Both the position numbers and the translations under genes were made by a program. A stretch of 64,000 nt of DNA from Collinsella aerofaciens (lineage in GTDB: Bacteria > Actinomycetota > Coriobacteriia > Coriobacteriales > Coriobacteriaceae), in the NCBI RefSeq assembly GCF_963360655.1, contig NZ_OY725717.1, forward strand, positions 835,694 to 899,693, read 5' to 3'. This document shows positions 34,325 through 44,260 of the stretch, piece after piece. The notes under the pieces were generated by a model. The model made no database searches. It was not told where the DNA came from and saw only the letters and a list, made by a program, of their open reading frames with translations. The number at the start of each line of letters is the position of its first letter. The stretch's first letter is position 1.

Positions 34325-35530
34325 CTACGACAGCGCGATACCGCCAAGCCAGCCCCAACGCACGCCAGAGCCAGTGCCATAGAAGCTAATAAACGAATCA
34401 AGCGACTTAGACGTAATGGCACCCTCGTTGCTCATAACGATACCGCCGCCAACGTAGATACCCACATGACCGTAGATAAGGCCCGGAGCACCCGTGCCGC
34501 TATGCGATGAGTCGGCCACGATCATGCCCACCTGTAGCGCCGAGCGGTCGGAGCTATAGCACCAGGCGTTGAACATGTCACACGCGTTGCCGCCAAAATA
34601 GCCCACGCCGGCGTTACGGAAGACATTGGTAACCCACGCCGCGCACCAGTTCTGACCCGGCGAAGGCGTGGAGTAGCACGCGTTGACGACGGCCTGCTGT
34701 TTGCCCGAGCCGGCATTCTGTTGCGGGGTTCCGGGCGCATACGATCCGCCACCCGAGCTTGAACCACCCGAGTAGGAATTGTTCTTGTTCGCGGCAGCCG
34801 CGGCAGCGGCAGCCTTCCTAGCAGCCTCCTCGGCCTGGGCGGCAGCGAGGATCTCGGAATCGCGCTGAGCCATGAGCTCCTTGACGTCGTCGGAAAGACC
34901 GTTCAGCACAGTCTGGACTTCTTGCTGCTTGGCCTGCATATCCTGCATCTGAGCAGTCTGCTGGTCCTTGAGCTTCTCTAAGTCGGCCTTCTGCGACTCG
35001 AGCTCGGTCTTTTGCGCATCGAGCTCTTCCTGGATAGTCTGAATGTCCTCGATGGCGTCGCGGTCGCTCTTGTTGATCTTCTCAACATAGTGCGCATTGG
35101 CGACGAGTTCCTCAAACGAGCCAGAGGCCAGCAGCAGCGACAGAATGTTCGTGCCGCCGGACTTGTAGCTGGCGGCCACGCGATCGGAAAGGTCGTTGCG
35201 CTTCTTCTTGAGCTCGGCCTTCTTTTCATCGATCTGGGCCTGCGTGTCGTCAATCTTGCCCTGGACATTCTCGATGTCGTTGAGGGTCTGGGCATTCTTG
35301 TTGGCCAGCGCCGCATACTCATTTGCGATGCTGTCGAGCTGGGCCTGAACCTCGTCGAGCTGGGCCTGGGCGGCATTCAGTTTATCGGTGGTTTCTTTGG
35401 AAGCCTCCGCCGCATGGGCGCGAGCGGGCAGGCCAAAAAGAACTGCCGCAGAAGCGGCGCCGAACAGGGCCTTGAGGGCAGTGCGGCGCGAGAGCTCCTG
35501 GGAAAGGATGGAATCGCTGTTTGGTGACAT
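34325..35530 (-). CDS. Secreted coiled-coil protein with C-terminal NlpC/P60- or CHAP-like domain
   Basis: A 401-aa exported protein. The N-terminus has a twin-arginine-like SRRTALKALFG followed by a hydrophobic stretch and AHAAEA, a likely Tat or Sec signal. Residues about 45-235 are a long coiled coil (KLNAAQAQLDEVQAQL...) like PcsB/RipA-type hydrolases. A Gly/Ser linker follows, then a catalytic-type domain with Cys in QNWCAAWVTNVFRNAGV and His in YGHVGIYVGGG. It probably cleaves peptidoglycan stem peptides at division, with the coiled coil restraining activity. GGAGTACAT precedes the ATG. Confidence 0.85.
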   Translation of the reverse strand: MSPNSDSILSQELSRRTALKALFGAASAAVLFGLPARAHAAEASKETTDKLNAAQAQLDEVQAQLDSIANEYAALANKNAQTLNDIENVQGKIDDTQAQIDEKKAELKKKRNDLSDRVAASYKSGGTNILSLLLASGSFEELVANAHYVEKINKSDRDAIEDIQTIQEELDAQKTELESQKADLEKLKDQQTAQMQDMQAKQQEVQTVLNGLSDDVKELMAQRDSEILAAAQAEEAARKAAAAAAAANKNNSYSGGSSSGGGSYAPGTPQQNAGSGKQQAVVNACYSTPSPGQNWCAAWVTNVFRNAGVGYFGGNACDMFNAWCYSSDRSALQVGMIVADSSHSGTGAPGLIYGHVGIYVGGGIVMSNEGAITSKSLDSFISFYGTGSGVRWGWLGGIALS

Positions 35531-35797
35531 ATGTACTCCGTTACATGTTTATTTATATGTCGCTCAACTCATACATATTAGCGTACATATGGCGCGTCCC
35601 AACGATTTCCACGAACGGCAGGAAACTACAAGGTCAGCGGCTCGTAAGCAAATGCCAAAGATCAGGTTATGCGTACGCAAGCTCTTCTGATGAGTACGTT
35701 AGCACAATCCTCTGCTTTTCCCACAGCGCACGATTTGGGCGTCCCTGCCTGCGCTATACTCCCCTGAAGAAGTGTTCCTGATTCGATAGGAGACTAC

Positions 35798-36859
35798 ATG
35801 TCCAAAGCACTCGACCCCAAAGACACCTGCGTCCTCGTTACCGGTGGCGCCGGCTTTATCGGCTCGCACACCGTCGTTCAGCTGCTCGAGGGTGGCTACC
35901 AGGTCGTCATCGTCGATGATCTCTCCAACTCCAGCGCCGTCGCCGTCGACCGCGTCAAGACCATCGTGGGCGACGAGGCCGCCAAGAACCTCACCTTCTA
36001 CGAGGCCAACGTGCTCGACCGCGATGCGATGAACAAGATCTTCGATACCCATCAGATCGACCGCGTCATCCACTTTGCCGGCTTTAAGGCCGTCGGCGAG
36101 TCGGTGAGCAAGCCCGTCGAGTACTACCACAACAACATCGAGAACACCCTGGTGCTCATCGACGTCATGCGCAACCATGGCTGCAAGTCCATCATCTTCT
36201 CGAGCTCCTCGACCGTCTACGGCGACCCGAACAACCCGCCCGTCACCGAGGAGGATCCTAAGAAGCCCGCGACCAACCCCTATGGTTGGACCAAGTGGAT
36301 GATCGAGCAGATCCTTATGGACGTCCACACCGCCGACCCCGAGTGGGACGTCGTGCTGCTCCGTTACTTCAACCCCATCGGCGCTCATCCGTCGGGCCTG
36401 ATCGGCGAGGACCCCAAGGGCATCCCCAACAACCTGGTGCCCTATGTCGCCCAGGTCGCCGTGGGCAAGCTCGAGGCCGTTCAGGTCTTTGGCAACGACT
36501 ACCCCACCCCCGACGGCACCGGCGTGCGCGACTACATCCACGTGTGCGATCTGGCCTCTGGTCACGTTGCTGCCCTTAATTGGATGAACGGCAAGACCGG
36601 CGTCGAGATCTTTAACTTGGGCACCGGCACCGGCACCTCGGTACTCGAGGTCGTCGCCGCCTTCTCCAAGGCTTGTGGCAAGGAGCTGCCCTACGTGATC
36701 CGCGAGCGCCGCGCCGGCGACATCGCTGCCAACTGGTGCGATGCCTCCAAGGCCGAGCGCATGATGGGCTGGAAGGCCCAGTACGACATCGCGGACATGT
36801 GCCGCGATAGCTGGAACTGGCAGAGCCACAACCCCAACGGCTTCGCCGACGCCGAGTAG
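35798..36859 (+). CDS. galE: UDP-glucose 4-epimerase
   Basis: A 353-aa extended SDR: VTGGAGFIGSHTVVQL (NAD site), VIHFAGFKAVGESV, FSSSSTVYG, catalytic Tyr/Lys in NPYGWTKWMIEQ, and FNLGTGTGTSVLEVV. It interconverts UDP-galactose and UDP-glucose (Leloir pathway, glycans). AGGAGACTAC precedes the ATG. It is monocistronic with its own terminator. Confidence 0.97.
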   Translation: MSKALDPKDTCVLVTGGAGFIGSHTVVQLLEGGYQVVIVDDLSNSSAVAVDRVKTIVGDEAAKNLTFYEANVLDRDAMNKIFDTHQIDRVIHFAGFKAVGESVSKPVEYYHNNIENTLVLIDVMRNHGCKSIIFSSSSTVYGDPNNPPVTEEDPKKPATNPYGWTKWMIEQILMDVHTADPEWDVVLLRYFNPIGAHPSGLIGEDPKGIPNNLVPYVAQVAVGKLEAVQVFGNDYPTPDGTGVRDYIHVCDLASGHVAALNWMNGKTGVEIFNLGTGTGTSVLEVVAAFSKACGKELPYVIRERRAGDIAANWCDASKAERMMGWKAQYDIADMCRDSWNWQSHNPNGFADAE

Positions 36860-36881
36860 CAAAAACCTACATACCGCTCTT

Positions 36882-36915
36882 GCCCCGATCTCACGTTGTG
36901 AGGTCGGGGCTTTTT
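36882..36915 (+). terminator. Terminator after galE
   Basis: GCCCCGATCTCAC and GTGAGGTCGGGGC form a 13-bp stem with a 3-nt loop, followed by TTTTT. Confidence 0.95.
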
Positions 36916-36930
36916 CATGGCATGTAACCA

Positions 36931-36986
36931 TTCGCCGAAAATCGACCAACTTTTTTATCTTGCCTGTACATGTTTAAACAACATGT
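36931..36986. promoter_or_regulatory. malQ operator region
   Basis: ACATGTT (36968-36974) and AACATGT (36980-36986) flank TAAAC, so the centre reads TGTTTAAACA. TTCGCCGAAAATCGACC (36931-36947) lies just upstream. Similar TTGTTTAAAC sites occur at 46725 and 46847 and TTGTTTGAACAA at 45752, and TTCRCCGA-type sequence occurs at the other sugar promoters. Confidence 0.65.
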
Positions 36987-37079
36987 TTTACAATAGGCGT
37001 ATCAGATCAGAACATCGGAGGCGGACTGCACATCCATCGGCAGGCCGACCCCACAACAAGAAGGTTGGTGAGCGCATTC

Positions 37080-38585
37080 ATGGAGCGTGCAAGCGGCGTC
37101 CTCATGCCCGTCTCATCTCTGCCCGGACCATACGGAATCGGCGGCTTTGGCTGGAATGCCTACGACTTCGTCAATTTTCTCGCCTCGTGCAAACAACATT
37201 ACTGGCAGATTCTGCCCCTTACGACGACCAGCTATGGCGATTCGCCCTATCAGTCGTTCTCGGCCCGCGCTGGCAACCCCAACTTTATCGACTTTGCCGA
37301 GCTTATCGAGGCAGGGTATCTGGAGCAGCGCGATATCGATGGCGTGTATCTGGGATCCGACCCCAGCAATGTCGACTACGGTGCTATCTTTGGCGGCCGC
37401 CGTCAGATTCTCGACCGCGCCGCTGAGCGCTTTGCCGCCGACAAGCCAGCCGATTTCGATGACTTTATCCAGGCCAACGAGGACTGGCTCATCCCCTACT
37501 GCGAGTTCATGACCGTCAAAGAGGAGTGCGGACTCAAGGCGTTTTGGGAGTGGCCCGCAGAACTGCGCACCCGCGGCGAAGCATCTGCCAAGGTCTGCGC
37601 CGCCCATCCCGCGCGCATGCTCTACCACCAGATGACGCAGTATTTCTTCGACCGCCAATGGAGCCGCCTCAAGGCCTATGCCAACGAGCGCGACATTCTC
37701 ATCATCGGCGACCTGCCCATCTATGTCTCGCGTGACTCCGTCGAGATGTGGGCGACGCCTGAGCTCTTTAAGATCGACGCCGCCGGCAATCCCGTGAGCG
37801 TCGCCGGCACGCCGCCCGACCAGTTCTCGGCCACCGGCCAGTACTGGGGCAACCCCATCTACGACTGGGACGCCATGGAGTCCGACGGCTTCTCCTGGTG
37901 GGAGGGCCGCATTCGCGCCGCCCTCGACATGTACGACGTCATCCGCCTGGATCACTTCCGCGGCTTCGAGGCCTATTGGGAGGTGCCGTTCTCCTCGCCC
38001 GATTCGTCCTACGGTTCGTGGACGCAGGGTCCCGGCCTCAAGTTCTTCAAGACGCTCGAGGAAAAGCTCGGCACGCTGCCCATCATCGCCGAGGACCTGG
38101 GCTTCCTCACCCCCGGCGTCATCGACATGCGCGACAACTCGGGCTTCCCCGGCATGAAGATCCTGCAGTTTGCCTTTGAGGGCACCAACTCGTACTACCT
38201 GCCGCATAACTACATCGCCAACACCGTCGCCTATGTGGGCACCCACGACAACGAGACGGCGCGCGGTTGGTTTGAGGGAACGGCCACCCCGCGTCAGCGC
38301 GAGCAGGCAGCCCTGTACACCCATCAGCAGGCCGGCGAACCCATGGCAGATGCACTCAATCGCACCATCGCCGCCAGCGTGAGCGACACGTGCATCTACA
38401 CCATGCAGGACCTGCTCAACTTGGGCAACGAGGCGCGCATCAACACCCCTGCCACGCTGGGCGGCAACTGGACCTGGCGCATGCTCGACGGCGCCATCAC
38501 CCGCGAGCTCGAGCACAAACTCACCGACTGGACCGAGACCTACTTCCGCATCCCGTCGGAAGCCGAAATCGAGCTTCCTCAATAG
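37080..38585 (+). CDS. malQ: 4-alpha-glucanotransferase (amylomaltase)
   Basis: A 501-aa GH77 enzyme: SGVLMPVSSLPGPYGIG, FWQILPL-like YWQILPLTTTSYGDSPYQS, DLPIYVSRDSVEMWA, GTPPDQFSATGQYWGNPIYDW, the nucleophile Asp in VIRLDHFRGFEAYWEVP, IAEDLG, and YVGTHDNETARGW. It rearranges maltodextrins so that glycogen phosphorylase can use them. I chose the ATG with GGTGAG ahead; TTG and GTG codons just upstream are alternatives. Followed by a terminator and then glgP. Confidence 0.96.
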   Translation: MERASGVLMPVSSLPGPYGIGGFGWNAYDFVNFLASCKQHYWQILPLTTTSYGDSPYQSFSARAGNPNFIDFAELIEAGYLEQRDIDGVYLGSDPSNVDYGAIFGGRRQILDRAAERFAADKPADFDDFIQANEDWLIPYCEFMTVKEECGLKAFWEWPAELRTRGEASAKVCAAHPARMLYHQMTQYFFDRQWSRLKAYANERDILIIGDLPIYVSRDSVEMWATPELFKIDAAGNPVSVAGTPPDQFSATGQYWGNPIYDWDAMESDGFSWWEGRIRAALDMYDVIRLDHFRGFEAYWEVPFSSPDSSYGSWTQGPGLKFFKTLEEKLGTLPIIAEDLGFLTPGVIDMRDNSGFPGMKILQFAFEGTNSYYLPHNYIANTVAYVGTHDNETARGWFEGTATPRQREQAALYTHQQAGEPMADALNRTIAASVSDTCIYTMQDLLNLGNEARINTPATLGGNWTWRMLDGAITRELEHKLTDWTETYFRIPSEAEIELPQ

Positions 38586-38633
38586 GAGCCACCGCGCCCG
38601 ACCCCTCCCCACCGTGCGGACGCGCTTGCTTTT

Positions 38634-38667
38634 CCCGCGCGAGGCCACCCCAATCCCCTCGCGCGGG
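38634..38667 (+). terminator. Hairpin between malQ and glgP
   Basis: CCCGCGCGAGG and CCTCGCGCGGG form an 11-bp stem with a 12-nt loop, followed by CTTCTT. It may attenuate read-through into glgP, which starts 46 bp later. Confidence 0.8.
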
Positions 38668-38713
38668 CTTCTTATGAATTGCAGACATGAAACAACCCAT
38701 CACAGGAGAAAAC

Positions 38714-40981
38714 ATGCCCCAAATTAACCTCATGGAACTCGCCGAGCAGTCTTTTGGCACCTCGCTCGAGCAGCTCGACGACCGTCGCATTTACAAGCTG
38801 CTGGTCAAACTCGTGCAGGAGCGCTCCGCCGCCCGCCCGCTCAACAACGGCAAGAAAAAGCTCTATTACATTTCCGCCGAATTTTTGATCGGCAAGCTGC
38901 TCATCAACAACATGATCGACCTCGGCATCTACGACGAGGTTAAGGACCAGCTCACCGCCGCAGGCCACGACCTCAACAAGATCGAGGAATTCGAGGTCGA
39001 GCCGTCACTCGGCAACGGCGGCCTGGGCCGCTTGGCCGCATGCTTCCTGGATTCCATCGCCACGCTGGGCTTGACCGGCGATGGCGTGGGCCTCAACTAT
39101 CACTACGGTCTGTTCCGTCAGCGCTTTGTCGACAACCAGCAGAAGGCCGTCCCCGACGAGTGGCTCGGTGAGCAGGACATCCTAGTCGACGATGACCGCT
39201 CCTACACCGTCGAGTTCGGCGATTTTGCCGTTACTTCCAAGCTCGTCAACATCGATGTGCCCGGTTACGGCCAGCCCACCAAGAACCGCCTGCGCCTGTT
39301 CGACCTGGCGAGCGTCGACGACGGCCTGGTCCCCGGCAGCTCCATCGACTTCGACAAGACCGAGATCGCCAAGAACCTCACCTTGTTCCTCTACCCCGAC
39401 GATTCCGACGAGCAGGGCCGTCTGCTTCGCATCTACCAGGAATACTTCATGGTGAGCAACGCCGCCCAGCTCCTGATCGACGAGGCCATCGAGCGCGGCA
39501 GCAACCTGCACGATCTGGCCGACTACGCCGTGGTTCAAATTAACGACACGCACCCCACCATGGTCATTCCCGAGCTCATTCGCTTGCTCACCACCAAGCA
39601 TGGCATCGAGTTTGACGAGGCCGTGACCATCGTACGCTCCATGGTCGCCTACACTAACCACACGATCCTTGCCGAGGCGCTCGAGAAGTGGCCGCTCGCC
39701 AGCCTGCAAAAGGTCTCCCCTGCCATCGCCGACATTATCGTCAAGCTCGATGAGATCGCGAAGGCCGAGCACGATGACCCGCGCGTCGCCATCATCGACG
39801 AGCACGACACCGTCCACATGGCTCACATGGACATCCACTTTGGCTTCTCCATCAACGGCGTAGCCGCCCTCCACACCAAGATCCTGGAGGACACCGAGCT
39901 TCATCCGTTCTACGAGATCTATCCCAAGAAGTTCTCCAACAAGACCAACGGCATCACCTTCCGCCGCTGGATCCATGGGGCCAACCCCGCGCTCGCCAGC
40001 CTGCTCGACGATGTGATCGGCACCGACTGGCGCAGCACCGGCGATCTGAGCAAACTCGCCAAGTTCGCTGACGACAAGGACGTTCTTGAGCGCCTGGCCG
40101 CCACCAAGGTCGAGGCCAAAGCCATCATGCGCCAGTTCATGGCGCTCGAGCAGGGCGTGACCATTCCCTCCAACGCCATCATCGACGTCCAGGTCAAGCG
40201 CATCCACGAGTACAAGCGTCAGCAGATGCTCGCGCTCTACATCATCTGGAAGTACCTCGATATCAAGAACGGCAACAGACCTAAGCACCCCGTCACCATC
40301 ATCTTTGGCGGCAAGGCGGCACCTGCCTACACTATCGCGCAGGACATCATCCATCTGATTCTGACGCTGTCGCAGTGGATTGCAAACGACCCCGACGTGG
40401 CTCCCTACCTGCAGGTTGTCATGATCGAGAACTACAACGTCACCGCCGCCGAGCGCGTGATCCCCGCCGCTGACATCTCCGAGCAGATTAGCCTGGCCTC
40501 CAAAGAGGCGAGCGGCACATCCAACATGAAGTTCATGCTCAACGGCGCCCTAACCCTGTGCACGCTCGACGGCGCCAACGTGGAGATTGCCGAGCTCGTG
40601 GGCGACGAGAACATCTATACCTTTGGTGCCTCGTCCAAACAGGTCGAGCAGCTCTATGCCGACGGCACCTATGACGCCGGTGTGCTCTACCGCAAGCCCG
40701 GCATTAAACTGCTGGTGGACTTCATCACCAACCCGGCCTTTATGGCGACCGGCAATGCCGAGCGCCTGCAGCGCCTGCACGACGACATTAAGGGCAAGGA
40801 CTGGTTTATGGCCCTGCTCGACATTGAGGAGTACATCCAGACCAAGGAGCGCGTGCTGGCAGACTACGAGGACCAGGACGCCTGGATGCGCAAGGCGCTG
40901 ATCAACATCGCCAACGCCGGCACCTTCTCGTCTGACCGCACGATCTCCCAGTACAACGACGAGATCTGGCACCTGAACTAA
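38714..40981 (+). CDS. glgP: Glycogen/maltodextrin phosphorylase
   Basis: A 755-aa GT35 phosphorylase: YYISAEFLIGKLL, LGNGGLGRLAACFLDS, YHYGLFRQRF, VQINDTHPTMVIPEL, QVKRIHEYKRQQM, FGGKAAPAY and the PLP-lysine region EASGTSNMKFMLNGA. It releases glucose-1-phosphate from alpha-1,4-glucans, working with MalQ. It is shorter than E. coli GlgP (about 815 aa). CAGGAGAAAAC precedes the ATG. Confidence 0.97.
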   Translation: MPQINLMELAEQSFGTSLEQLDDRRIYKLLVKLVQERSAARPLNNGKKKLYYISAEFLIGKLLINNMIDLGIYDEVKDQLTAAGHDLNKIEEFEVEPSLGNGGLGRLAACFLDSIATLGLTGDGVGLNYHYGLFRQRFVDNQQKAVPDEWLGEQDILVDDDRSYTVEFGDFAVTSKLVNIDVPGYGQPTKNRLRLFDLASVDDGLVPGSSIDFDKTEIAKNLTLFLYPDDSDEQGRLLRIYQEYFMVSNAAQLLIDEAIERGSNLHDLADYAVVQINDTHPTMVIPELIRLLTTKHGIEFDEAVTIVRSMVAYTNHTILAEALEKWPLASLQKVSPAIADIIVKLDEIAKAEHDDPRVAIIDEHDTVHMAHMDIHFGFSINGVAALHTKILEDTELHPFYEIYPKKFSNKTNGITFRRWIHGANPALASLLDDVIGTDWRSTGDLSKLAKFADDKDVLERLAATKVEAKAIMRQFMALEQGVTIPSNAIIDVQVKRIHEYKRQQMLALYIIWKYLDIKNGNRPKHPVTIIFGGKAAPAYTIAQDIIHLILTLSQWIANDPDVAPYLQVVMIENYNVTAAERVIPAADISEQISLASKEASGTSNMKFMLNGALTLCTLDGANVEIAELVGDENIYTFGASSKQVEQLYADGTYDAGVLYRKPGIKLLVDFITNPAFMATGNAERLQRLHDDIKGKDWFMALLDIEEYIQTKERVLADYEDQDAWMRKALINIANAGTFSSDRTISQYNDEIWHLN

Positions 40982-41010
40982 TTTCGCTTCCCTTACCCAT
41001 CCTCCTGAGA

Positions 41011-41040
41011 AACGGAGTCGTGGCAACACGGCTCCGTTTT
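41011..41040 (+). terminator. Terminator after glgP
   Basis: ACGGAGTCGTG and CACGGCTCCGT form a stem with a GCAA loop, followed by T6. Confidence 0.93.
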
Positions 41041-41170
41041 TTGTGCCCGCACGTTACCCTGTGACCCGACTCGACCAAACAATCTCAATCTATAACAACT
41101 ACTCAATCAAAACGGCCCTACCCGTTACAGATCGAGACAAACGACCGGCCAGACAACCCCAACACAAAGA

Positions 41171-41209
41171 AAGGCTCCCCTCTCGCCCAGTGGACGGGAG
41201 GGGAGCCTT
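41171..41209 (-). terminator. Terminator after the ABC transporter operon
   Basis: AAGGCTCCCCTC and GAGGGGAGCCTT pair, with further pairs in the inner CGCCC/GACGGG part. On the minus strand it is followed by a T-rich run. It lies 69 bp past the msmK-type stop. The remaining gap (41041-41170) holds nothing I can recognise. Confidence 0.85.
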
Positions 41210-41277
41210 ATATGTGACCGCGGCAAAAGGATGGCAATACCGCAGTCGCCCAAAGGGAGGGCCCGGATGCACCGGGC

Positions 41278-42477
41278 CTAGATAAGGTTCTTGCCAGAGA
41301 CCTTATCGAAGAGGTGGGTCGCGTTCTTCTCGAACTTGAACCAGATGGGGTCGCCCGCCTTGAGCGCACCCTTGGCCTCAAGGTCGACAACGGGAATGAT
41401 CAGGACGAACTGGCCATCGGGAGCAGTCACGTGGACATGCTCGGTCGAACCCATGAGCTCGGTCACCTCGACGGTACCCTGGAGCGCGCCCTCCTCGTCC
41501 TTGTCGGCAAGCAGAATCTGCTCGGGGCGCACGCCAGCCGTGATCTCCTTCACGTCGCCGCCGTCCCAGTTGAGGGCAAGCTGAGCGCAGGTCTCGGGGG
41601 CGAGCGCCACGTTCATATCCTCGGTCTTGACGGTAAAGCCGTTGCCCGAGCGCACCAGCTGGGCATCGAAGAAGTTCATCTGCGGCACGCCGATGAAGCC
41701 GGCGACGAAGATGTTCGCGGGATGGTTGAAGACCTCCTGCGGGGTGGCGATCTGCTGGACGACGCCGTCCTTCATGACCACGATACGGTCACCGAGGGTC
41801 ATAGCCTCGGTCTGGTCGTGAGTAACATAAATGAACGTGCCCTTGATCTCGTGGCGCAGCTTAATGAGCTCGGCACGCATCTGGTTACGAAGCTTGGCGT
41901 CCAGGTTGGACAGCGGCTCGTCCATCAGGAAGACCTTGGGGTCACGCACGATGGCGCGGCCGATAGCGACACGCTGGCGCTGGCCGCCGGAGAGCGCCTT
42001 GGGCTTACGGTCGAGGTACTCGGTAATGCCCAGAATCTCGGCAGCAGAACGAACCTTGCGGTCGATCTCGTCCTTGGGAACCTTCTTGAGCTCGAGCGTA
42101 AACGCCATGTTCTCGTACACCGTCATATTGGGGTACAGAGCATAGCTCTGGAACACCATGGCAATGTCGCGGTCCTTGGGCGCCACGTCGTTGACGCGCT
42201 TGCCGTCGATGAGCACGTCGCCCGAAGTGATGTCCTCCAGGCCAGCGACCATGCGCATCGTCGTGGACTTGCCGCAGCCAGACGGGCCAACGAGAACGAC
42301 AAACTCCTGGTCATGCACGGTGAGATTAAAGTCCTCCACCGCGAGCACGCCGTCCTCGGTAACCTTGAGGTTGTGCTTCTTCTCCTCGGTCTTCTTCTTT
42401 TTGCCAAAGAAGCCCTTCTTTTTGGACTCGTTGTTGGGATACACCTTCTGAACATGTTTGAGAACGATCTCGGCCAT
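41278..42477 (-). CDS. ABC transporter ATP-binding protein (MsmK/MalK/UgpC type)
   Basis: A 399-aa sugar-importer ATPase: Walker A GPSGCGKST, Q-loop VFQSYALYPNMTV, signature LSGGQRQRVAIGRAI, Walker B VFLMDEPLSNLDA, H-loop YVTHDQTEAMT, then the C-terminal OB-fold regulatory domain (TAGVRPEQILL). Between the first strand and the Walker A there is a lysine-rich insert (about residues 18-40, KKKGFFGKKKKTEEKK) not usual for the family. It energises the two permeases encoded upstream. GAA/AGG-rich site before the ATG. Confidence 0.95.
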   Translation of the reverse strand: MAEIVLKHVQKVYPNNESKKKGFFGKKKKTEEKKHNLKVTEDGVLAVEDFNLTVHDQEFVVLVGPSGCGKSTTMRMVAGLEDITSGDVLIDGKRVNDVAPKDRDIAMVFQSYALYPNMTVYENMAFTLELKKVPKDEIDRKVRSAAEILGITEYLDRKPKALSGGQRQRVAIGRAIVRDPKVFLMDEPLSNLDAKLRNQMRAELIKLRHEIKGTFIYVTHDQTEAMTLGDRIVVMKDGVVQQIATPQEVFNHPANIFVAGFIGVPQMNFFDAQLVRSGNGFTVKTEDMNVALAPETCAQLALNWDGGDVKEITAGVRPEQILLADKDEEGALQGTVEVTELMGSTEHVHVTAPDGQFVLIIPVVDLEAKGALKAGDPIWFKFEKNATHLFDKVSGKNLI

Positions 42478-42545
42478 GTCTTTACCTTTCGATATGCGGC
42501 GCCGCGCTGAGGGGCGCCGCAGAAACTTGCAAAACAGTTACGGCA

Positions 42546-43385
42546 TCAGCCCTTGACGGCACCTGCCACCACGCCGTCGATGATGTACTTCTGACAGAGG
42601 ATGTACATGATAACGATGGGGATAACGACCATCATGATGCAGGCCATCATGGGGCCGAGCTCGACGTGGCCGTAGCCGCCGCGGAAGTACTGGATCAAGA
42701 TAGGAATGGTCTTGTACTTGGTGGAGTCGAGCGTAAGGTAGGGCAGCAGATAGTCGTTCCAGACCCACATGGTCTCGAGGATGCCGACCGAAAGATAGGT
42801 GGGCTTCATGATGGGAAGGACGATCTTAAAGAACACCTGGACCGGGTTGCAGCCATCAATCATGGCCGCCTCCTCGATCTCGAGCGGGATGTTCTTTACA
42901 AAACCGGCGAACATAAAGACCGCCAGGCCCGCGCCAAAGCCGAGGTAGATAAAGCAGATGTTGAACGGCGTGTTGAAGCCGATGCGGTCCGCCAAATTGG
43001 ACAGCGTGAACATGAGCATCTGGAAGGGCACGACCATCGAGAACACGAACAGGTAATAGAAGAAGTTCGAGATCTTGTTGTTGACACGAACCACGTACCA
43101 AGCGCACATGGAGCAGCACACCAAGATCAGCACGACCGACGTGACCGTGATGATGAGCGAGTACATAAATGCCGAGGCAAAGCCCTGCTCGTTAAGGGCG
43201 TGCATGTAGTTTGCGAGGCCGTTGAACGTCTCGGGCGTGAGCAGATCGAATGCCGTGGTGGTGCTGATTGCAGTCGCTTTCTTAAAAGAATTAAGCGCAA
43301 TCATGAACACGGGGTAGATCCACGCGAGCGACAGGATCGTAAAGAAAATCGAGAGCGCGCGGTTGATAACCTTATCGCGTTTCAT
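42546..43385 (-). CDS. ABC sugar permease, MalG type
   Basis: A 279-aa inner-membrane permease with six hydrophobic segments and the EAA loop EEAAMIDGCNPVQVFFKIVL that contacts the ATPase. It is the second permease of a CUT1 (oligosaccharide) transporter. It overlaps the MalF-type gene by one base (ATGA-like junction), which implies coupled translation. Confidence 0.94.
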   Translation of the reverse strand: MKRDKVINRALSIFFTILSLAWIYPVFMIALNSFKKATAISTTTAFDLLTPETFNGLANYMHALNEQGFASAFMYSLIITVTSVVLILVCCSMCAWYVVRVNNKISNFFYYLFVFSMVVPFQMLMFTLSNLADRIGFNTPFNICFIYLGFGAGLAVFMFAGFVKNIPLEIEEAAMIDGCNPVQVFFKIVLPIMKPTYLSVGILETMWVWNDYLLPYLTLDSTKYKTIPILIQYFRGGYGHVELGPMMACIMMVVIPIVIMYILCQKYIIDGVVAGAVKG

Positions 43386-44239
43386 TACTGCTGCACCTCC
43401 TTGGACCTCGTGGCCTTAAGCTGGATCATGGAGATGGCCACGACCAGGATGCAGAAGATAACCGCCTTGGCCTGACCAATGCCCTGCCATGCGATACCGG
43501 CACGCGAATAGAACGTGTTGTAGATGTTCAGGGCGAGCATCTCGGTGGAGTGCGCGGGGGCGCCGCCGGTAAGGGCGAGGTTCTGGTCGAACAGCTTAAA
43601 GCCGTTGGTGATGGACAGGAACAGGCAGATGGTGATGGTCGGCATCAGGTTAGGGATCTTAACCTTCCAAAACGTCTGCCATGCCGTGGCGCCGTCGACC
43701 TTGGCGGCCTCGATGTAGTCGGACGGAATGGACTGCAGACCAGCGATGTAGATAATCATCATGTAGCCGACCTGCTGCCACAGGGTCAGGATGATAAGGC
43801 CCCAGAAGCCAGCAGCAGAGTTAAGGGCGATGAGCTGGGCGCCCACGTTGGAGAGCAGGCAGTTGATCAGAATCTGCCAAATGTAGCCCAGCACGATGCC
43901 GCCGATCAGGTTAGGCATAAAGAAGATCGTACGGAAGATGTTGGTGCCCTTGAGCGCCTTGCGGGTGAGCGCCTGCGCGATGGCGAGGGCAATCACGTTG
44001 ATAAGCACCGTCGACAGGAAGGCAAACGCCACCGTAAAGAAGAACGACGTAGCAAACTGCGAATCGGACAGCGCGCGCACGTAATTCTTGATACCGACAA
44101 AATGCGTGTTGTTAATGGTAATAAACTGGCAGAACGAGAGATAGAAGCCCTGGATAAAAGGGATCACGAACCCGATCATAAACGCCAGGCACGTGGGCAG
44201 CATAAAGAGCGGCCACCAGCGCTTGAGTGCTTTGCCCAT
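43385..44239 (-). CDS. ABC sugar permease, MalF type
   Basis: A 284-aa permease with six hydrophobic segments and an EAA loop, IEAAKVDGATAWQTFWKVKI. It is shorter than E. coli MalF, as in most Gram-positive CUT1 systems, lacking the periplasmic P2 domain. Pairs with the MalG-type gene and the binding protein upstream. Confidence 0.94.
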   Translation of the reverse strand: MGKALKRWWPLFMLPTCLAFMIGFVIPFIQGFYLSFCQFITINNTHFVGIKNYVRALSDSQFATSFFFTVAFAFLSTVLINVIALAIAQALTRKALKGTNIFRTIFFMPNLIGGIVLGYIWQILINCLLSNVGAQLIALNSAAGFWGLIILTLWQQVGYMMIIYIAGLQSIPSDYIEAAKVDGATAWQTFWKVKIPNLMPTITICLFLSITNGFKLFDQNLALTGGAPAHSTEMLALNIYNTFYSRAGIAWQGIGQAKAVIFCILVVAISMIQLKATRSKEVQQ

Positions 44240-44260
44240 AAAAGGGTCCTTTCAATATGC

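Noticed and set aside
37113..38648. 511-aa ORF antisense to malQ
   Set aside because: Fully overlaps malQ, which has all GH77 motifs.
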